A stretch of 49,512 nt of DNA. It comes from Ferruginibacter sp. HRS2-29. GTDB taxonomy: Bacteria > Bacteroidota > Bacteroidia > Chitinophagales > Chitinophagaceae. A model generated the notes under the pieces. It was given only the letters and a program-made list of their open reading frames with translations, had not been told where the DNA came from and did no database searches. Both the position numbers and the translations under genes were made by a program. Below, one piece after another: positions 9,548 through 17,498 of the stretch. The number at the start of each line of letters is the position of its first letter. Within the stretch, counting starts at the first letter, position 1. The stretch lies in NCBI RefSeq assembly GCF_024343615.1, contig NZ_RJUB01000137.1, forward strand, positions 1-49,512. The letters run 5' to 3'.

Positions 9548-9958
9548 ATGTTAGTAGTTAACTTAATCATTAGTTTTAACTTAAAAAAAATAAAATCAAT
9601 ATTTGTATGCTTAATGATATTTTCTTTTAGTAATTCTTTTTCGCAGAAGATCGAAGGAACTTATAGATATGAACCTGTTTCTAAAAAAGGGGCGTTTGAA
9701 ATAGAGATTAAAAATGATTCAACATATATCTTAAAATCGAATACCGACCCTAAGATATATCAAGGAAAAGTGACGAGGAAAAGCCGAAAATTCTATGCGC
9801 TGATTCAATATGATAGTGTCGCAAAAAGCTATGTCGAAAATATTGTGAAAATCACCCGGACAAGAATGTTTTATTATGGTTACAAACAGATCGGGCCAGG
9901 AGAATTTAGTAAAAAACCAATTAAAGCATTGGAACTCAAAAAAGTTGAATTCTATTAA
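9548..9958 (+). CDS. Small secreted hypothetical protein
   Basis: A 136-residue protein with an N-terminal export signal (hydrophobic IFVCLMIFSFSNSFSQ around residues 18-33). The predicted start leaves an unusually long, partly hydrophobic lead (MLVVNLIISFN), so translation may begin nearer residue 11-13 at a non-ATG codon. The mature part is beta-rich with alternating charged and aromatic residues (IEGTYRYEPVSKKGAFEIEI), as in lipocalin-like or other small barrel proteins. It ends 26 bases before the next gene. The family is not recognised. Confidence 0.55.
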   Translation: MLVVNLIISFNLKKIKSIFVCLMIFSFSNSFSQKIEGTYRYEPVSKKGAFEIEIKNDSTYILKSNTDPKIYQGKVTRKSRKFYALIQYDSVAKSYVENIVKITRTRMFYYGYKQIGPGEFSKKPIKALELKKVEFY

Positions 9959-9983
9959 TAAATATTATAACACCAATAATTTT

Positions 9984-10433
9984 ATGACAAAAGAAATCTG
10001 GGAGGAAGTCATTAGAGATGGTGCCTATGCGCATGAGTTAGATTGGTATGCAATAGACAACAAAGGCCACATAGGAATGTTTTCGGCAATAATGAATGCA
10101 CCCATTCCAGCCAAAGTGAAACAATCTTATGATAATTATATCGGGTTAAAACAGCTGATCAATTCATTACCAAAATCAACCTCTTTTGTTTTGACAACGG
10201 CTGACCCCCGTAATGTTTCCCACTGGACCTCTTATGCAGAAAAAGGATTGTTCGCTTTTGACTTCGAGGACGTACACAGGCTGACTGCAAAAAACCAATA
10301 TGACCTGATTGCACGGCCGGTACTACCGTTGAATTTCGGTGACGTGAATATTCCTGCAAAACTGTTGGATGCGTTAGTAAAACTAGATTGCGACTTTTTA
10401 AATGGGGACCTGAAAAGTGAAATTATAGAATGA
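9984..10433 (+). CDS. Hypothetical protein (149 aa), immunity-like
   Basis: I chose the ATG at 9984. An in-frame ATG at 9876 lies inside the preceding gene and adds a low-quality lead. The protein is soluble, with no signal or membrane helix, and mixes aromatic and acidic residues (ELDWYAIDNKGHIGMFSAIMNA). The WYAIDNKGHIGMF pattern occurs in many small proteins of toxin-immunity loci, but I cannot name the family. Its stop overlaps the start of a 31-codon frame (ATGA at 10430), which suggests coupled translation. Confidence 0.6.
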   Translation: MTKEIWEEVIRDGAYAHELDWYAIDNKGHIGMFSAIMNAPIPAKVKQSYDNYIGLKQLINSLPKSTSFVLTTADPRNVSHWTSYAEKGLFAFDFEDVHRLTAKNQYDLIARPVLPLNFGDVNIPAKLLDALVKLDCDFLNGDLKSEIIE

Positions 10434-10525
10434 AGAATGTTACAAAATGTCAGCTTTGCGGCAAACCGGGGCCGGAGAAGTTAGTATCAGCCAATTGCAA
10501 AGCCGGGCATTGGTTCGGCACTTAA
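10430..10525 (+). CDS. Possible 31-aa Cys-rich zinc-type peptide
   Basis: The ATG overlaps the stop codon of the preceding gene (ATGA). The product has CQLC, a later Cys (SANCKAGHW) and a His, spaced like a small zinc finger (C-x2-C-x13-C-x3-H). Its DNA also forms the left arm of the long hairpin at 10466-10543, so the coding look might partly be an effect of that structure. It could also be the tail of the preceding gene after a frameshift. Confidence 0.35.
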   Translation: MKNVTKCQLCGKPGPEKLVSANCKAGHWFGT

Positions 10526-10558
10526 CAAACATCTCCGGCCCGGCAACGTTATGCGGCA
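10466..10558. repeat. Long imperfect hairpin ending in CGTTATGCGGCA
   Basis: Left arm CCGGGGCCGGAGA (10466-10478) pairs with TCTCCGGCCCGG (10532-10543) with one bulge. Inside, AAGTTAGT pairs loosely with ACTTAAC, and GCCAATTGC with GCATTGG. The hairpin is followed by CGTTATGCGGCA (10547-10558). A folded, imperfect stem ending in GTTATGC is the general look of an integron attC site, but a canonical partner half (RYYYAAC) is missing. Confidence 0.35.
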
Positions 10559-10630
10559 TTCTAAAATGACATGTCAATAAAAAATGAATAGAAATAATTG
10601 GACTGATAACGCAATTTTACCCTGCACACT

Positions 10631-11008
10631 ATGAACATAGATGATCATTCATTTCACGACTCACTAATTTTGGGAGTTACCGAAAATACGCAAGACCATT
10701 ATCTTGACTTCGTGTTAGATTTTCCCACAAATTGGGAAGACAATATATTTGAACAAAGAGTGTTGAGATTTACCGACGTTACATTTTATGGTATTGACGA
10801 AATACCATTTTTTGGACAACCTGCAATTTCGGAGATTATCAATATGGGACAGGTAACTAAAAGCTGGGGAACAAAACGAAATCGTATTGAAGCCACAAAG
10901 ACAAAAATAGAAATTCAAACAAATGCAGGAACTAGAATAATTGAGTTTGGGGAGTGCTTCTTTATGGAAAAACCCGATATCGACAAAAATCTTCATGATG
11001 ACAGATAA
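10631..11008 (+). CDS. Hypothetical protein (125 aa)
   Basis: A small soluble acidic protein without signal peptide. It starts NIDDHSFHDSLILGV, a 'HDS-x-I' opening seen in several families of unknown proteins that resemble immunity proteins, then runs through beta-rich segments (VLRFTDVTFYGIDE, then IEIQTNAGTRIIEFGECFF). It follows the hairpin and CGTTATGCGGCA motif and so could be the cargo of a cassette. The last codons overlap a 32-codon frame beginning at 10996 of no clear value. Function is not known. Confidence 0.6.
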   Translation: MNIDDHSFHDSLILGVTENTQDHYLDFVLDFPTNWEDNIFEQRVLRFTDVTFYGIDEIPFFGQPAISEIINMGQVTKSWGTKRNRIEATKTKIEIQTNAGTRIIEFGECFFMEKPDIDKNLHDDR

Positions 11009-11100
11009 AACGATCAGGAACATAGCGATCATTACTATGGCGACCACACTTTTTGGAATGCTTGAAGCCTATCCGGTTGTATTCACTCTTTAAAAATCTT

Positions 11101-11682
11101 ATGATAGCAAAAACAAGCAAAACAGGAGTCTTAATACTCGCTATTGTAGCCGGGGGCCTGATTTATCTGAACTCCAATGAAAACGATGACGGGATCGGCT
11201 TCATGCTTTTTATTTTGTTGTTAGTTGCAGGATTGATCATACCCATTGTCATCCTGCTATCCGATATGGTAAAGGTCAGCACCACAAAATCGATCCGGAG
11301 TTTTGTACCTACAGCTATTGTAGTAATAATAATCAGCAGTACTCTATATACATTAAACCATATGAATAAACCAGGCGACATACCTGTCCTTATTCAGGCG
11401 GGATATAGTCCGGGCGTTGGGGGATCTGGCCTGGTATTACGCACAGACAACACCTACGAGTTTTTTAGCGGTGCATTAATAAGTTCACACAGCACTCATG
11501 GAACTTATACCATAAAAGACAGTTTCATTTTTCTCGACCGGGCAAATATTGACAAACTTCTGATTTCTGATAAACTATTAATAAAGAGCGATGCTAAGAT
11601 CATCTATCAGATAGATTCCAGCGGAAACCGGATAGAACATTCAACACCATTTTTTATTAACAAAGACATCCGGAAGAATTAG
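11101..11682 (+). CDS. Membrane protein with three N-terminal helices, unknown
   Basis: I chose the ATG at 11101 because it leads directly into the first hydrophobic helix. An in-frame ATG at 11053 would add 16 residues. The 193-residue protein has three membrane segments (about residues 9-25, 35-58, 72-92). A soluble C-terminal part of ~100 residues follows, with Gly-rich (GYSPGVGGSGLVLRTDNTYE) and beta-rich stretches ending GTYTIKDSFIFL. That tail layout resembles lipocalin-like or 'YtxH-like' sensor modules, but no name is safe. It lies at the end of the run of short unknown genes. Confidence 0.6.
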   Translation: MIAKTSKTGVLILAIVAGGLIYLNSNENDDGIGFMLFILLLVAGLIIPIVILLSDMVKVSTTKSIRSFVPTAIVVIIISSTLYTLNHMNKPGDIPVLIQAGYSPGVGGSGLVLRTDNTYEFFSGALISSHSTHGTYTIKDSFIFLDRANIDKLLISDKLLIKSDAKIIYQIDSSGNRIEHSTPFFINKDIRKN

Positions 11683-11830
11683 GGTTATGCCCTTTCCCCA
11701 GGCAATGCAAGTGATAAAGTTTAAACTTACATATTACCCGTTTTAGGTATGGATGACTACAATAATTGTTGCTCCGCTTTTGCAGTCTATTTTAAGAAAA
11801 AGAAAGGTTGTATGCCGGTAAATGCCCCCC

Positions 11831-12234
11831 TCATTTCAAAAAATGCTGTGCCACATAATATCCCCCGCCAATCACAATCAGTGGCATGGCTATAGCCATC
11901 AATGCTACCGTCCAGCTGAAGACGCCGAAGTAAGTGAGTACTTTGGCCGATGATGGGTTGTTCATGTCGTACACTATGGTAGTTTCGTCTCCTACCTCCC
12001 AGCTGGATGGTGCCGTGGAAAAGGGGTACCGAAAAGTGACTTCCCTGTTCGCGTTTGTTTTAAACCGGAAGATGGGGGTATAGCTGGTACCGTCTGAGTC
12101 CGTTTTTTCAATCAGTTCAACTACCGTTGCTGTAGTTCTTTCGTTATTTTAATGAAAGCCAGCGATCCTTTAAAAAGGTAAAGCGAAATGCCCAGCAGGA
12201 TGATGCCGATGGTTAGTGAGATCGGGTACAGCAT
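11831..12234 (-). pseudogene. DUF3592-like membrane protein broken by a frameshift
   Basis: On the minus strand an ATG at 12234 opens with a membrane helix (LYPISLTIGIILLGISLYLF) and runs to a stop after 37 codons. In the overlapping frame the protein continues without gap: TATVVELIEKTDSDGTSYTP, then FRFKTNANREVTFRYPFS, SSWEVGDETTIVYD, and a second membrane pair before the stop at 11831. That is the DUF3592 layout: membrane helix, a periplasmic beta domain with a VGD...V.YD motif, then membrane helices. The total length of 404 bases is not a multiple of three, which fits a one-base indel near 12140. It may be a true mutation or a sequencing error. Confidence 0.75.
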
Positions 12235-12294
12235 GGTTGATAACAGTTTATTTTACAACAAATGATATACAATGTAGGCTTTGCGCAGCGCAAA

Positions 12295-13398
12295 TCAAAA
12301 TGGCTGCCTGGCCGCCAGGTACGATTGAATGAAGGCGGTGTACTTCTCTATATTATCGGCGTAAAACCCGCGGAATACTTTTACGATCTTATTGTTCTTG
12401 TTGGTAAATACAATATGCGGTATGGAGGTAAACCCAAACTGTGCCCGCGTTTTGGCCAGGCTGGCAGCAGGCACCCGCAATTGGCCCCAGGGCATTTTCT
12501 CTTCCTGCATCGCTGTTTTCCAGGCTGCAGGATCCTCATCGATGGAAACGTTGATCATGGTAAGTTTTGATGGATCGGCGCTGTGGTAGATCTCTTTCAG
12601 TTGTGGTATTTCCTGGCGGCAGGGGCCACACCAGCTGGCCCAGAAGATGATCATTTTCAGGGGGCTGTTGTTGTTTTCAAACAGGTTGACAGGTTGCAGA
12701 TGATCATTTTCAAAAATAATGGCGGCAGGCAGTTGCCCGTCTTCGGGAATATTACCGGCAAAGTCTGTTATGAGTTTCGCCATTGGTGAGGCTGCTACCT
12801 TGTTGTTGAAGAGGCTGATAAACCGGGTGAGTTCTTTTGGGGAGTAAAAAGATTTCCAGTTGTTTATTTCCGAAAGGAGGTAGTAAGAAGAGGGATGGTC
12901 TTTAATGAGTTCATCCACCCTTTGGGCGTTTTTAGAGAGCACCACTTTGATGGCTTTTTCTTCAAAGAACAGATCGTTCTCCGGGGTTGGTTTAATGTGC
13001 AACCGCTGAAACCTGGAGTTGAAATCGCCGGAGATCTCCAGCGAGTCGTAACTGAGCATGAAGCTGCCATTACCAAAAGTATCTTTCGCGGTAGTTCTGC
13101 GGTAGTTGATGAGGTGCAGGGAATGCTGTTTGTTGGTTTGATCAAAATAATAAATGCTGGCCTGGAACGGGGTTTGAAAAGCCGAAGTATCCAGGGCAAA
13201 ATCAAACACACCGTTTTCTACCGTGGCAGAGTCCAGCAGCTTTTGCCAGTAGTGGGCATCGGTGAGGTATACTTTTTTGAAAGGGAAATTCCGGATGTTG
13301 CCATGAATTTTCATTTGCCGCTCGGCGGGTGTGGTGGTACACGAAAAGAGACATACAATGGCCAGGAGGCAAAAGAACAGGCAGGGTTTGGCGGGCAT
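12295..13398 (-). CDS. TlpA-like thioredoxin lipoprotein with N-terminal DUF4369-type domain
   Basis: A 367-residue exported protein. The N-terminus is a lipoprotein signal (lipobox LFSC at residues 16-19). Residues about 30-150 look like the beta-rich DUF4369 domain common in Bacteroidota (MKIHGNIRNFPFKKVYLTDA). The C-terminal ~150 residues form a thioredoxin fold with the redox motif WCGPC (Cys257 and Cys260) in IIFWASWCGPCRQEIPQL, and the cis-proline loop TSIPHIV. Family members transfer electrons to periplasmic disulfides, for example in cytochrome maturation. The true partner is unknown. The gene stands alone, divergent from the secreted protein at 13528. Confidence 0.9.
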   Translation of the reverse strand: MPAKPCLFFCLLAIVCLFSCTTTPAERQMKIHGNIRNFPFKKVYLTDAHYWQKLLDSATVENGVFDFALDTSAFQTPFQASIYYFDQTNKQHSLHLINYRRTTAKDTFGNGSFMLSYDSLEISGDFNSRFQRLHIKPTPENDLFFEEKAIKVVLSKNAQRVDELIKDHPSSYYLLSEINNWKSFYSPKELTRFISLFNNKVAASPMAKLITDFAGNIPEDGQLPAAIIFENDHLQPVNLFENNNSPLKMIIFWASWCGPCRQEIPQLKEIYHSADPSKLTMINVSIDEDPAAWKTAMQEEKMPWGQLRVPAASLAKTRAQFGFTSIPHIVFTNKNNKIVKVFRGFYADNIEKYTAFIQSYLAARQPF

Positions 13399-13527
13399 AA
13401 GGTTGATTTATACAATGCGGGTAAATGCTACAATATAGAGAACAATTGGAAAAATTTTGCCGGCGGCACCTGGTTAAACACAGGAGTTAACAAAATATTA
13501 TTCATCTTTATTTATCAATATAAAATT

Positions 13528-14004
13528 ATGAGACCCTTTCTGCTGCTGGTATGTTTATCTTTTTCGCTGGCCTTAACAGCCCAGACAAAACAAAAAGCCG
13601 AAGCCGCATTTGTGGCCGAACTCAATGATATCATCCGGCACTCCACCCAACAGCACTGGGCTTTTGAAGGAGAAAAGATGACGGTAGATACTGCCTATGC
13701 TATCAGCAAAGCAGGAATATTATCGGTAACCATCAGCTATCGCAAAGAAGACGGTGCGGTAACCATTACCCGTACAGAAGCGCCGGTAAACAAGATCCGC
13801 CGGGTGGCCTACGACCTTTACCTGATACTTGAATTTGATGGGAAGGAAGTAAGTACGTATACGGCCAATAATGGCAGCACCGTGCTGAGGGCCACCGAAA
13901 AGACAGACTATTTTCATATCGGGGCGCCCTTACCGGAAGATATGAGCAGGCAGGCAAGGCTGCAAAAGTTGCTGGATGAAGTACAGAAGTATTACAGAAA
14001 GTAA
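13528..14004 (+). CDS. Secreted hypothetical protein (158 aa)
   Basis: I chose the ATG at 13528 since it begins a clean signal peptide (MRPFLLLVCLSFSLALTAQ). A much longer in-frame reading upstream lies antisense to the thioredoxin gene. The mature protein is beta-rich and charged, with alternating hydrophobic strands (GILSVTISYRKEDGAVTITR) and a helical C-terminus (MSRQARLQKLLDEVQKYYRK). It is probably periplasmic. No family was recognised. It is convergent with the gene at 14039 with a 34-base gap. Confidence 0.7.
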   Translation: MRPFLLLVCLSFSLALTAQTKQKAEAAFVAELNDIIRHSTQQHWAFEGEKMTVDTAYAISKAGILSVTISYRKEDGAVTITRTEAPVNKIRRVAYDLYLILEFDGKEVSTYTANNGSTVLRATEKTDYFHIGAPLPEDMSRQARLQKLLDEVQKYYRK

Positions 14005-14038
14005 AGCAGGTTGATAAGGTCCCCCCAACCAAACAGCA

Positions 14039-14377
14039 TCATTTCCTCATCACCCTGTTTTCCACGGCATGTTCCCTGGTGAGGCCTATCTCATCGGCAT
14101 ATACTGTTTTTTTCGCCACCCAATGATGCGATATATTTCCATCGGCATCTATAAACCCTTTTTTCGACTCCGCCCTCACCGGAATTTCAATGTCTACCTT
14201 ATCCTTGCCGGTGGGGTTGTGGGTAATGGCCGTTACCACGCAGGGGTAAGTATCGTTGTTTACATAACACACAAAATATTCGCCGCCCACTACCAGTTCG
14301 GGAGCAGTACGTTTGTTGTAATGAAGGGGCTTTATGTCGCCCTTTACTTTTTCTCTGCCAATAACGCTGTGTATCAT
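14039..14377 (-). CDS. Hypothetical protein (112 aa)
   Basis: A soluble basic protein of mixed strands and loops (ELVVGGEYFVCYVNNDTYPC, then GFIDADGNISHHWV). No signal peptide or membrane segment. Codon use matches the surrounding core genes. The start lies 26 bases from the edge of the triple 84-bp repeat, which would form its upstream region. No family recognised. An overlapping minus-strand frame through the repeats is a shadow. Confidence 0.6.
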   Translation of the reverse strand: MIHSVIGREKVKGDIKPLHYNKRTAPELVVGGEYFVCYVNNDTYPCVVTAITHNPTGKDKVDIEIPVRAESKKGFIDADGNISHHWVAKKTVYADEIGLTREHAVENRVMRK

Positions 14378-14402
14378 GTCGGCAAGGTAAGGACAATCTA
14401 TG

Positions 14403-14646
14403 ATGTATGATGTAAGATCTATGATCTGGGTTTCTCACGACTGGAGAGGAGTTACTGAGATAACAGCATACTTCAAGAAATGTATGATCTATGATGTAAG
14501 ATCTATGATCTGGGTTTGTCACGACTGGAAAGGAGTTACTGAGATAATAACATACTTCAAAGCGGAAGAAATGTATAATGTAAGATCTATGATCTGGGTT
14601 TGTCACGATTGGAAAGGAGTTACTGAGATAACAACATACTTCAAAC
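14403..14646. repeat. Three 84-bp direct repeats with palindromic ends
   Basis: The block TAAGATCTATGATCTGGGTT recurs at 14413, 14497 and 14581, a period of exactly 84 bases, with only a few changes between copies. Because 84 is a multiple of three, frames stay open through all copies on both strands. The left edge and the right tail (14650-14690) are made of TCTATGATGTATGAT and its complement ATCATACATCATAGA, so the whole patch could fold back. It sits between two minor genes and holds no convincing gene of its own. Confidence 0.8.
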
Positions 14647-14737
14647 CAAAAGAGATCATAGATCATACATCATAGATCATACATCTTAATCTGGCATACT
14701 TTAGGATACATATTGATTTCACGTTAAACATCTCATT

Positions 14738-14944
14738 ATGACCAATCCACAACAGCACCCCCAGCCACCAGCCCCGGGCACCGGCCCCGGAAAAAGCGGT
14801 AAAGAAAATGCGGATATGGACAGGGATACTACCGCCGATGCCGAAGTAGACGGCGACCTGGCAAAGGGCGAACCCAACCCCGGCGAGCCGGCACCTGCCA
14901 GCGATGGTACAGGCAAAGACAAAGAAGAGGATGCAGGCAGGTAG
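14738..14944 (+). CDS. Small disordered acidic protein
   Basis: A 68-residue frame with no hydrophobic core: Pro/Gln at the start (NPQQHPQPPAPGTGPG), then Asp/Glu/Lys/Gly (NADMDRDTTADAEVDGD), ending DKEEDAGR. Such short acidic proteins of low complexity occur in many Bacteroidota, but their role is unknown. Low complexity makes it hard to tell from a chance frame. The ATG has a plausible AT-rich leader. It could be intrinsically disordered. Confidence 0.5.
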   Translation: MTNPQQHPQPPAPGTGPGKSGKENADMDRDTTADAEVDGDLAKGEPNPGEPAPASDGTGKDKEEDAGR

Positions 14945-14999
14945 CACAGCTTTTGCGGCCTTTACAAGTGCGGGGCGATAGCGTTAGGATTACAACTGG

Positions 15000-16208
15000 C
15001 TAATGCCCTGAACTGCCCGTTGATAATCCCTTCAGCCGGTTCTTAAACCCTTCCTGCAACGATTGGTACCGCTTCGTATCGTATCTTTCTTTTTGCTTGG
15101 CCAGTACTTCCAGGCCTTTTTTATAAGCAGCTTCGGCGCCGGTTTTATCACCGCCATCCTGCATTATTTCGCCCATGCTGTCGTATAGGTTGATGTTGTC
15201 GGGGTGCAGGGTAGTGCCCCATTTCAGCAGCGCTATCGCTGCTGCTTTTTGGTTGCTGTAAAAACAGTTATAAGCCATCGTGTTCACCTGGTCTGCCAGC
15301 GGCAGGGCGATGCCCGCCCACGCGGTTACAGGTTTATAATACGCCTTTACCTGTTCGATAAATACAGCCTGTGTATCTTTAAAAAATGACATCATTGTTT
15401 CGTAAGGCAGGTTGAGCTGGCTGTCGAGCGCTACGAGGCCTTTAAAAAAACCTTCCATGGGTGTAGTGCCATGGCTATGATTATCCATGTTTTTGTATTC
15501 CCAACGCAGTCCTGGTATATTTTTTTGTACGAGCAGGCTGTCTATTTTACCTGCGCCGATTTTAAAATTGTCTTCGTAATTATCGCCGTTGCCATGCGCC
15601 AGGTAAAAGAACTTATGGTCCATTTTTTCTTTTGTGGCCAGGCTGTCGAATTTATGCACGAGCTGCAAATTATCAAACTGGTAATTGGGGCTGATGGATA
15701 TCGCGGCATTGAACAATTTTGGATCGTTGAGCATACAGAAAGTAACAAAAGTACCCCCCAGCGAATGGCCCAGCCCGATGTTATACGGAATGGTACGGTA
15801 TTTTTTCGCGATGAGCGGCATCACTTCGCTGCCCAGGTGCTGCGCCAGTAATGGAGCGCCGCCACTCTTTTGAAAATATTTCACGCCTGCGGCAGTCTGC
15901 GGCGCGGGCGTAAATTCGTACTGCCGGTTGGTAGAGGCAATGCCCACCACTATGAGCGGTTGAATATATCCCTGTGCCGAAAGGTACCGCACCGTAGCCG
16001 TATAAAAATTAAAAAAATCTTCCGACTGTGCATCGAATAAATAGGCCACCATGTACCGGTTATCCGGCTTATCGTAATACTCATCCGGCAAGGCTATCTT
16101 TATTTTCCTTTCTTCATTAAATACTTTCGAGGCAATGGAGATGGTATCTACCCGCTGGCCGGTTGCCAGGTTGGAAACAAAGAGGAGTGCCAATAATAAT
16201 CTGAACAT
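15000..16208 (-). CDS. Secreted esterase (Esterase D-like) with C-terminal TPR
   Basis: A 402-residue exported hydrolase with a signal peptide (residues 1-18, ending ATGQ). Residues about 20-270 match the PF00756 (Esterase D / Fes-like) alpha/beta hydrolase fold: the opening KIKIALPDEYY, an acidic FDAQSED segment, and the nucleophile elbow GLGHSLGG (Ser149). The His is probably in NHSHGTTP near residue 245, and an Asp or Glu lies between. Residues about 310-390 read as a TPR-like pair (DNINLYDSMGEIMQDGGDKT, then AYKKGLEVLAK). Family members hydrolyse esters such as siderophores or acyl groups. The substrate here is not known. The AraC-type regulator directly upstream on the same strand may control it. 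Confidence 0.85.
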   Translation of the reverse strand: MFRLLLALLFVSNLATGQRVDTISIASKVFNEERKIKIALPDEYYDKPDNRYMVAYLFDAQSEDFFNFYTATVRYLSAQGYIQPLIVVGIASTNRQYEFTPAPQTAAGVKYFQKSGGAPLLAQHLGSEVMPLIAKKYRTIPYNIGLGHSLGGTFVTFCMLNDPKLFNAAISISPNYQFDNLQLVHKFDSLATKEKMDHKFFYLAHGNGDNYEDNFKIGAGKIDSLLVQKNIPGLRWEYKNMDNHSHGTTPMEGFFKGLVALDSQLNLPYETMMSFFKDTQAVFIEQVKAYYKPVTAWAGIALPLADQVNTMAYNCFYSNQKAAAIALLKWGTTLHPDNINLYDSMGEIMQDGGDKTGAEAAYKKGLEVLAKQKERYDTKRYQSLQEGFKNRLKGLSTGSSGH

Positions 16209-16271
16209 ACGTTACTTTTTTTACAAAGTAAAAGCTATGGAAGATCCTGAAATTGTAAATTTCAGCCAAAT

Positions 16272-17114
16272 TTAATAATACTGGAAAAAAAGTCCGGCTT
16301 CCGGGTGTGTGGTTATTTTTTTGAAGAAGGTTCCCGGGTTGAGGCCGGTGATCTCCTTGTACACATTGATAAAATACGCCTGGTCGTAAAAATTGCTTTC
16401 ATACCCCAGGGCGGTCAATGAAGTGAAGCGTTCGTTCAACACTTTATTATTCATCGAGTGGCGAAATCGGGCGATCTTCCGGAAGCCTGCGGGCGTAATG
16501 CCTATCAGCGATTTGAAATGCCGGTCGAATGTGCGGCCGCTCCAGCCAAGCCCCGCGGTAATATCGGTAATGGGTTTCTCTTCATTGAAATCGGCCAGTT
16601 GCTGCACGGCTTTGCTGAAGGCCGCAAAGTTTTTTACCGGTGCAAAGATGCCAAGTAGGAAGTTCTCTAAAATATCTATCCTGTTGTTGTTATCATCAGT
16701 AGCATAAAAAGAGGTGATGAATTCTTCGAAGCCTTCCTCATCTTCCCATTCGGTAAATAGTTGGGAGCTTTTGGTGGATACATCACTAAACGGTTTTTTA
16801 ATAAAATGATTCAGCCCGAGCGGTTTAAAAAGGATGGTGATCTTATCCAGCTCACCTGCAAGTTCCACAGCCAGGGGCTTTTTGCGCATGCCCTGTAGTA
16901 TCAGCGGGTAGTTATGGGCTGCAGATCCTTTTACGGCAATATGATGATCGCCCATGTGAACATCTACATTTTTGTGAATGTTCAGCGGCGTTATCATGGA
17001 AGGGAATACGTAATAGCGGCTGCTGAAAGCTGCATCCGTAGTTTTTAAAAAATAATAGCGGTCGATGAACGGCTGCAATAATTTGCTTTGCGGAAAGTAG
17101 GTAATGATATCCAC
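16272..17114 (-). CDS. AraC-family transcriptional regulator
   Basis: A 280-residue regulator. The N-terminal part (about 1-150) is a sensing domain of the DUF6597 type often seen in Bacteroidota AraC proteins (YFPQSKLLQPFIDRYYFLK). The C-terminal ~100 residues hold the double helix-turn-helix: ITDITAGLGWSGRTFDRHFK, then FTSLTALGYESNFYDQAYF, and GLNPGTFFK. It lies 64 bases before the esterase gene on the same strand and probably controls it. Its signal is unknown. It is divergent from the DUF262 gene at 17499. Confidence 0.85.
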   Translation of the reverse strand: MDIITYFPQSKLLQPFIDRYYFLKTTDAAFSSRYYVFPSMITPLNIHKNVDVHMGDHHIAVKGSAAHNYPLILQGMRKKPLAVELAGELDKITILFKPLGLNHFIKKPFSDVSTKSSQLFTEWEDEEGFEEFITSFYATDDNNNRIDILENFLLGIFAPVKNFAAFSKAVQQLADFNEEKPITDITAGLGWSGRTFDRHFKSLIGITPAGFRKIARFRHSMNNKVLNERFTSLTALGYESNFYDQAYFINVYKEITGLNPGTFFKKITTHPEAGLFFQYY

Positions 17115-17498
17115 GTGTGGGGTAATTAGGTTAACTGCAGTATAAAGTTAGTGATTATGAGGATGGTAATTTCCTATTCCAATATCCTTCCTACTTACGG
17201 TAACCCAAAACACAGCCGTGCTACTTTTTTAAGTTAGAGGGTTAATATTTGCAGGTATCAAGAGGAATTGTTAGTATTGTTATACCGTAACCTTATGTCT
17301 TCCACTTAGCTGCAATTTATTTTCAATAACACATGGTTGGTATTTGCGAAACTATTGATGGTTTTGCTGTATTTTTTGAGTATGCCTCCTTGACACAGCT
17401 TTCAGAAAAAATACACGCAAGTTGGTAAAGATGTAAATTTTGTAAATAGGAAATTTGACTGAAGCCTATTCTAAACATTTTGATAAACGATACGTAAA
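17115..17498. other. Divergent intergenic region
   Basis: No gene seen. It is AT-rich on the right. A TAAATTTTG element at 17434-17442, about 55 bases before the DUF262 gene, resembles the Bacteroidota -7 box (TAnnTTTG) with one extra base. No dyad or operator is obvious. Confidence 0.5.

Noticed and set aside
12895..13527. A long plus-strand extension upstream of the gene at 13528
   Set aside because: It is antisense to the thioredoxin gene. The signal peptide at 13528 gives the right start.
14199..14675. Frames on both strands through the triple 84-bp repeat
   Set aside because: Openness follows from the 84-base period. The repeated product has no known family and no real start context, so I call it a repeat.
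17190..17210. A TTACGGTAACCC sequence that resembles the dyad
   Set aside because: The right half-site CCGT is missing and no TTTG box follows at the right spacing.
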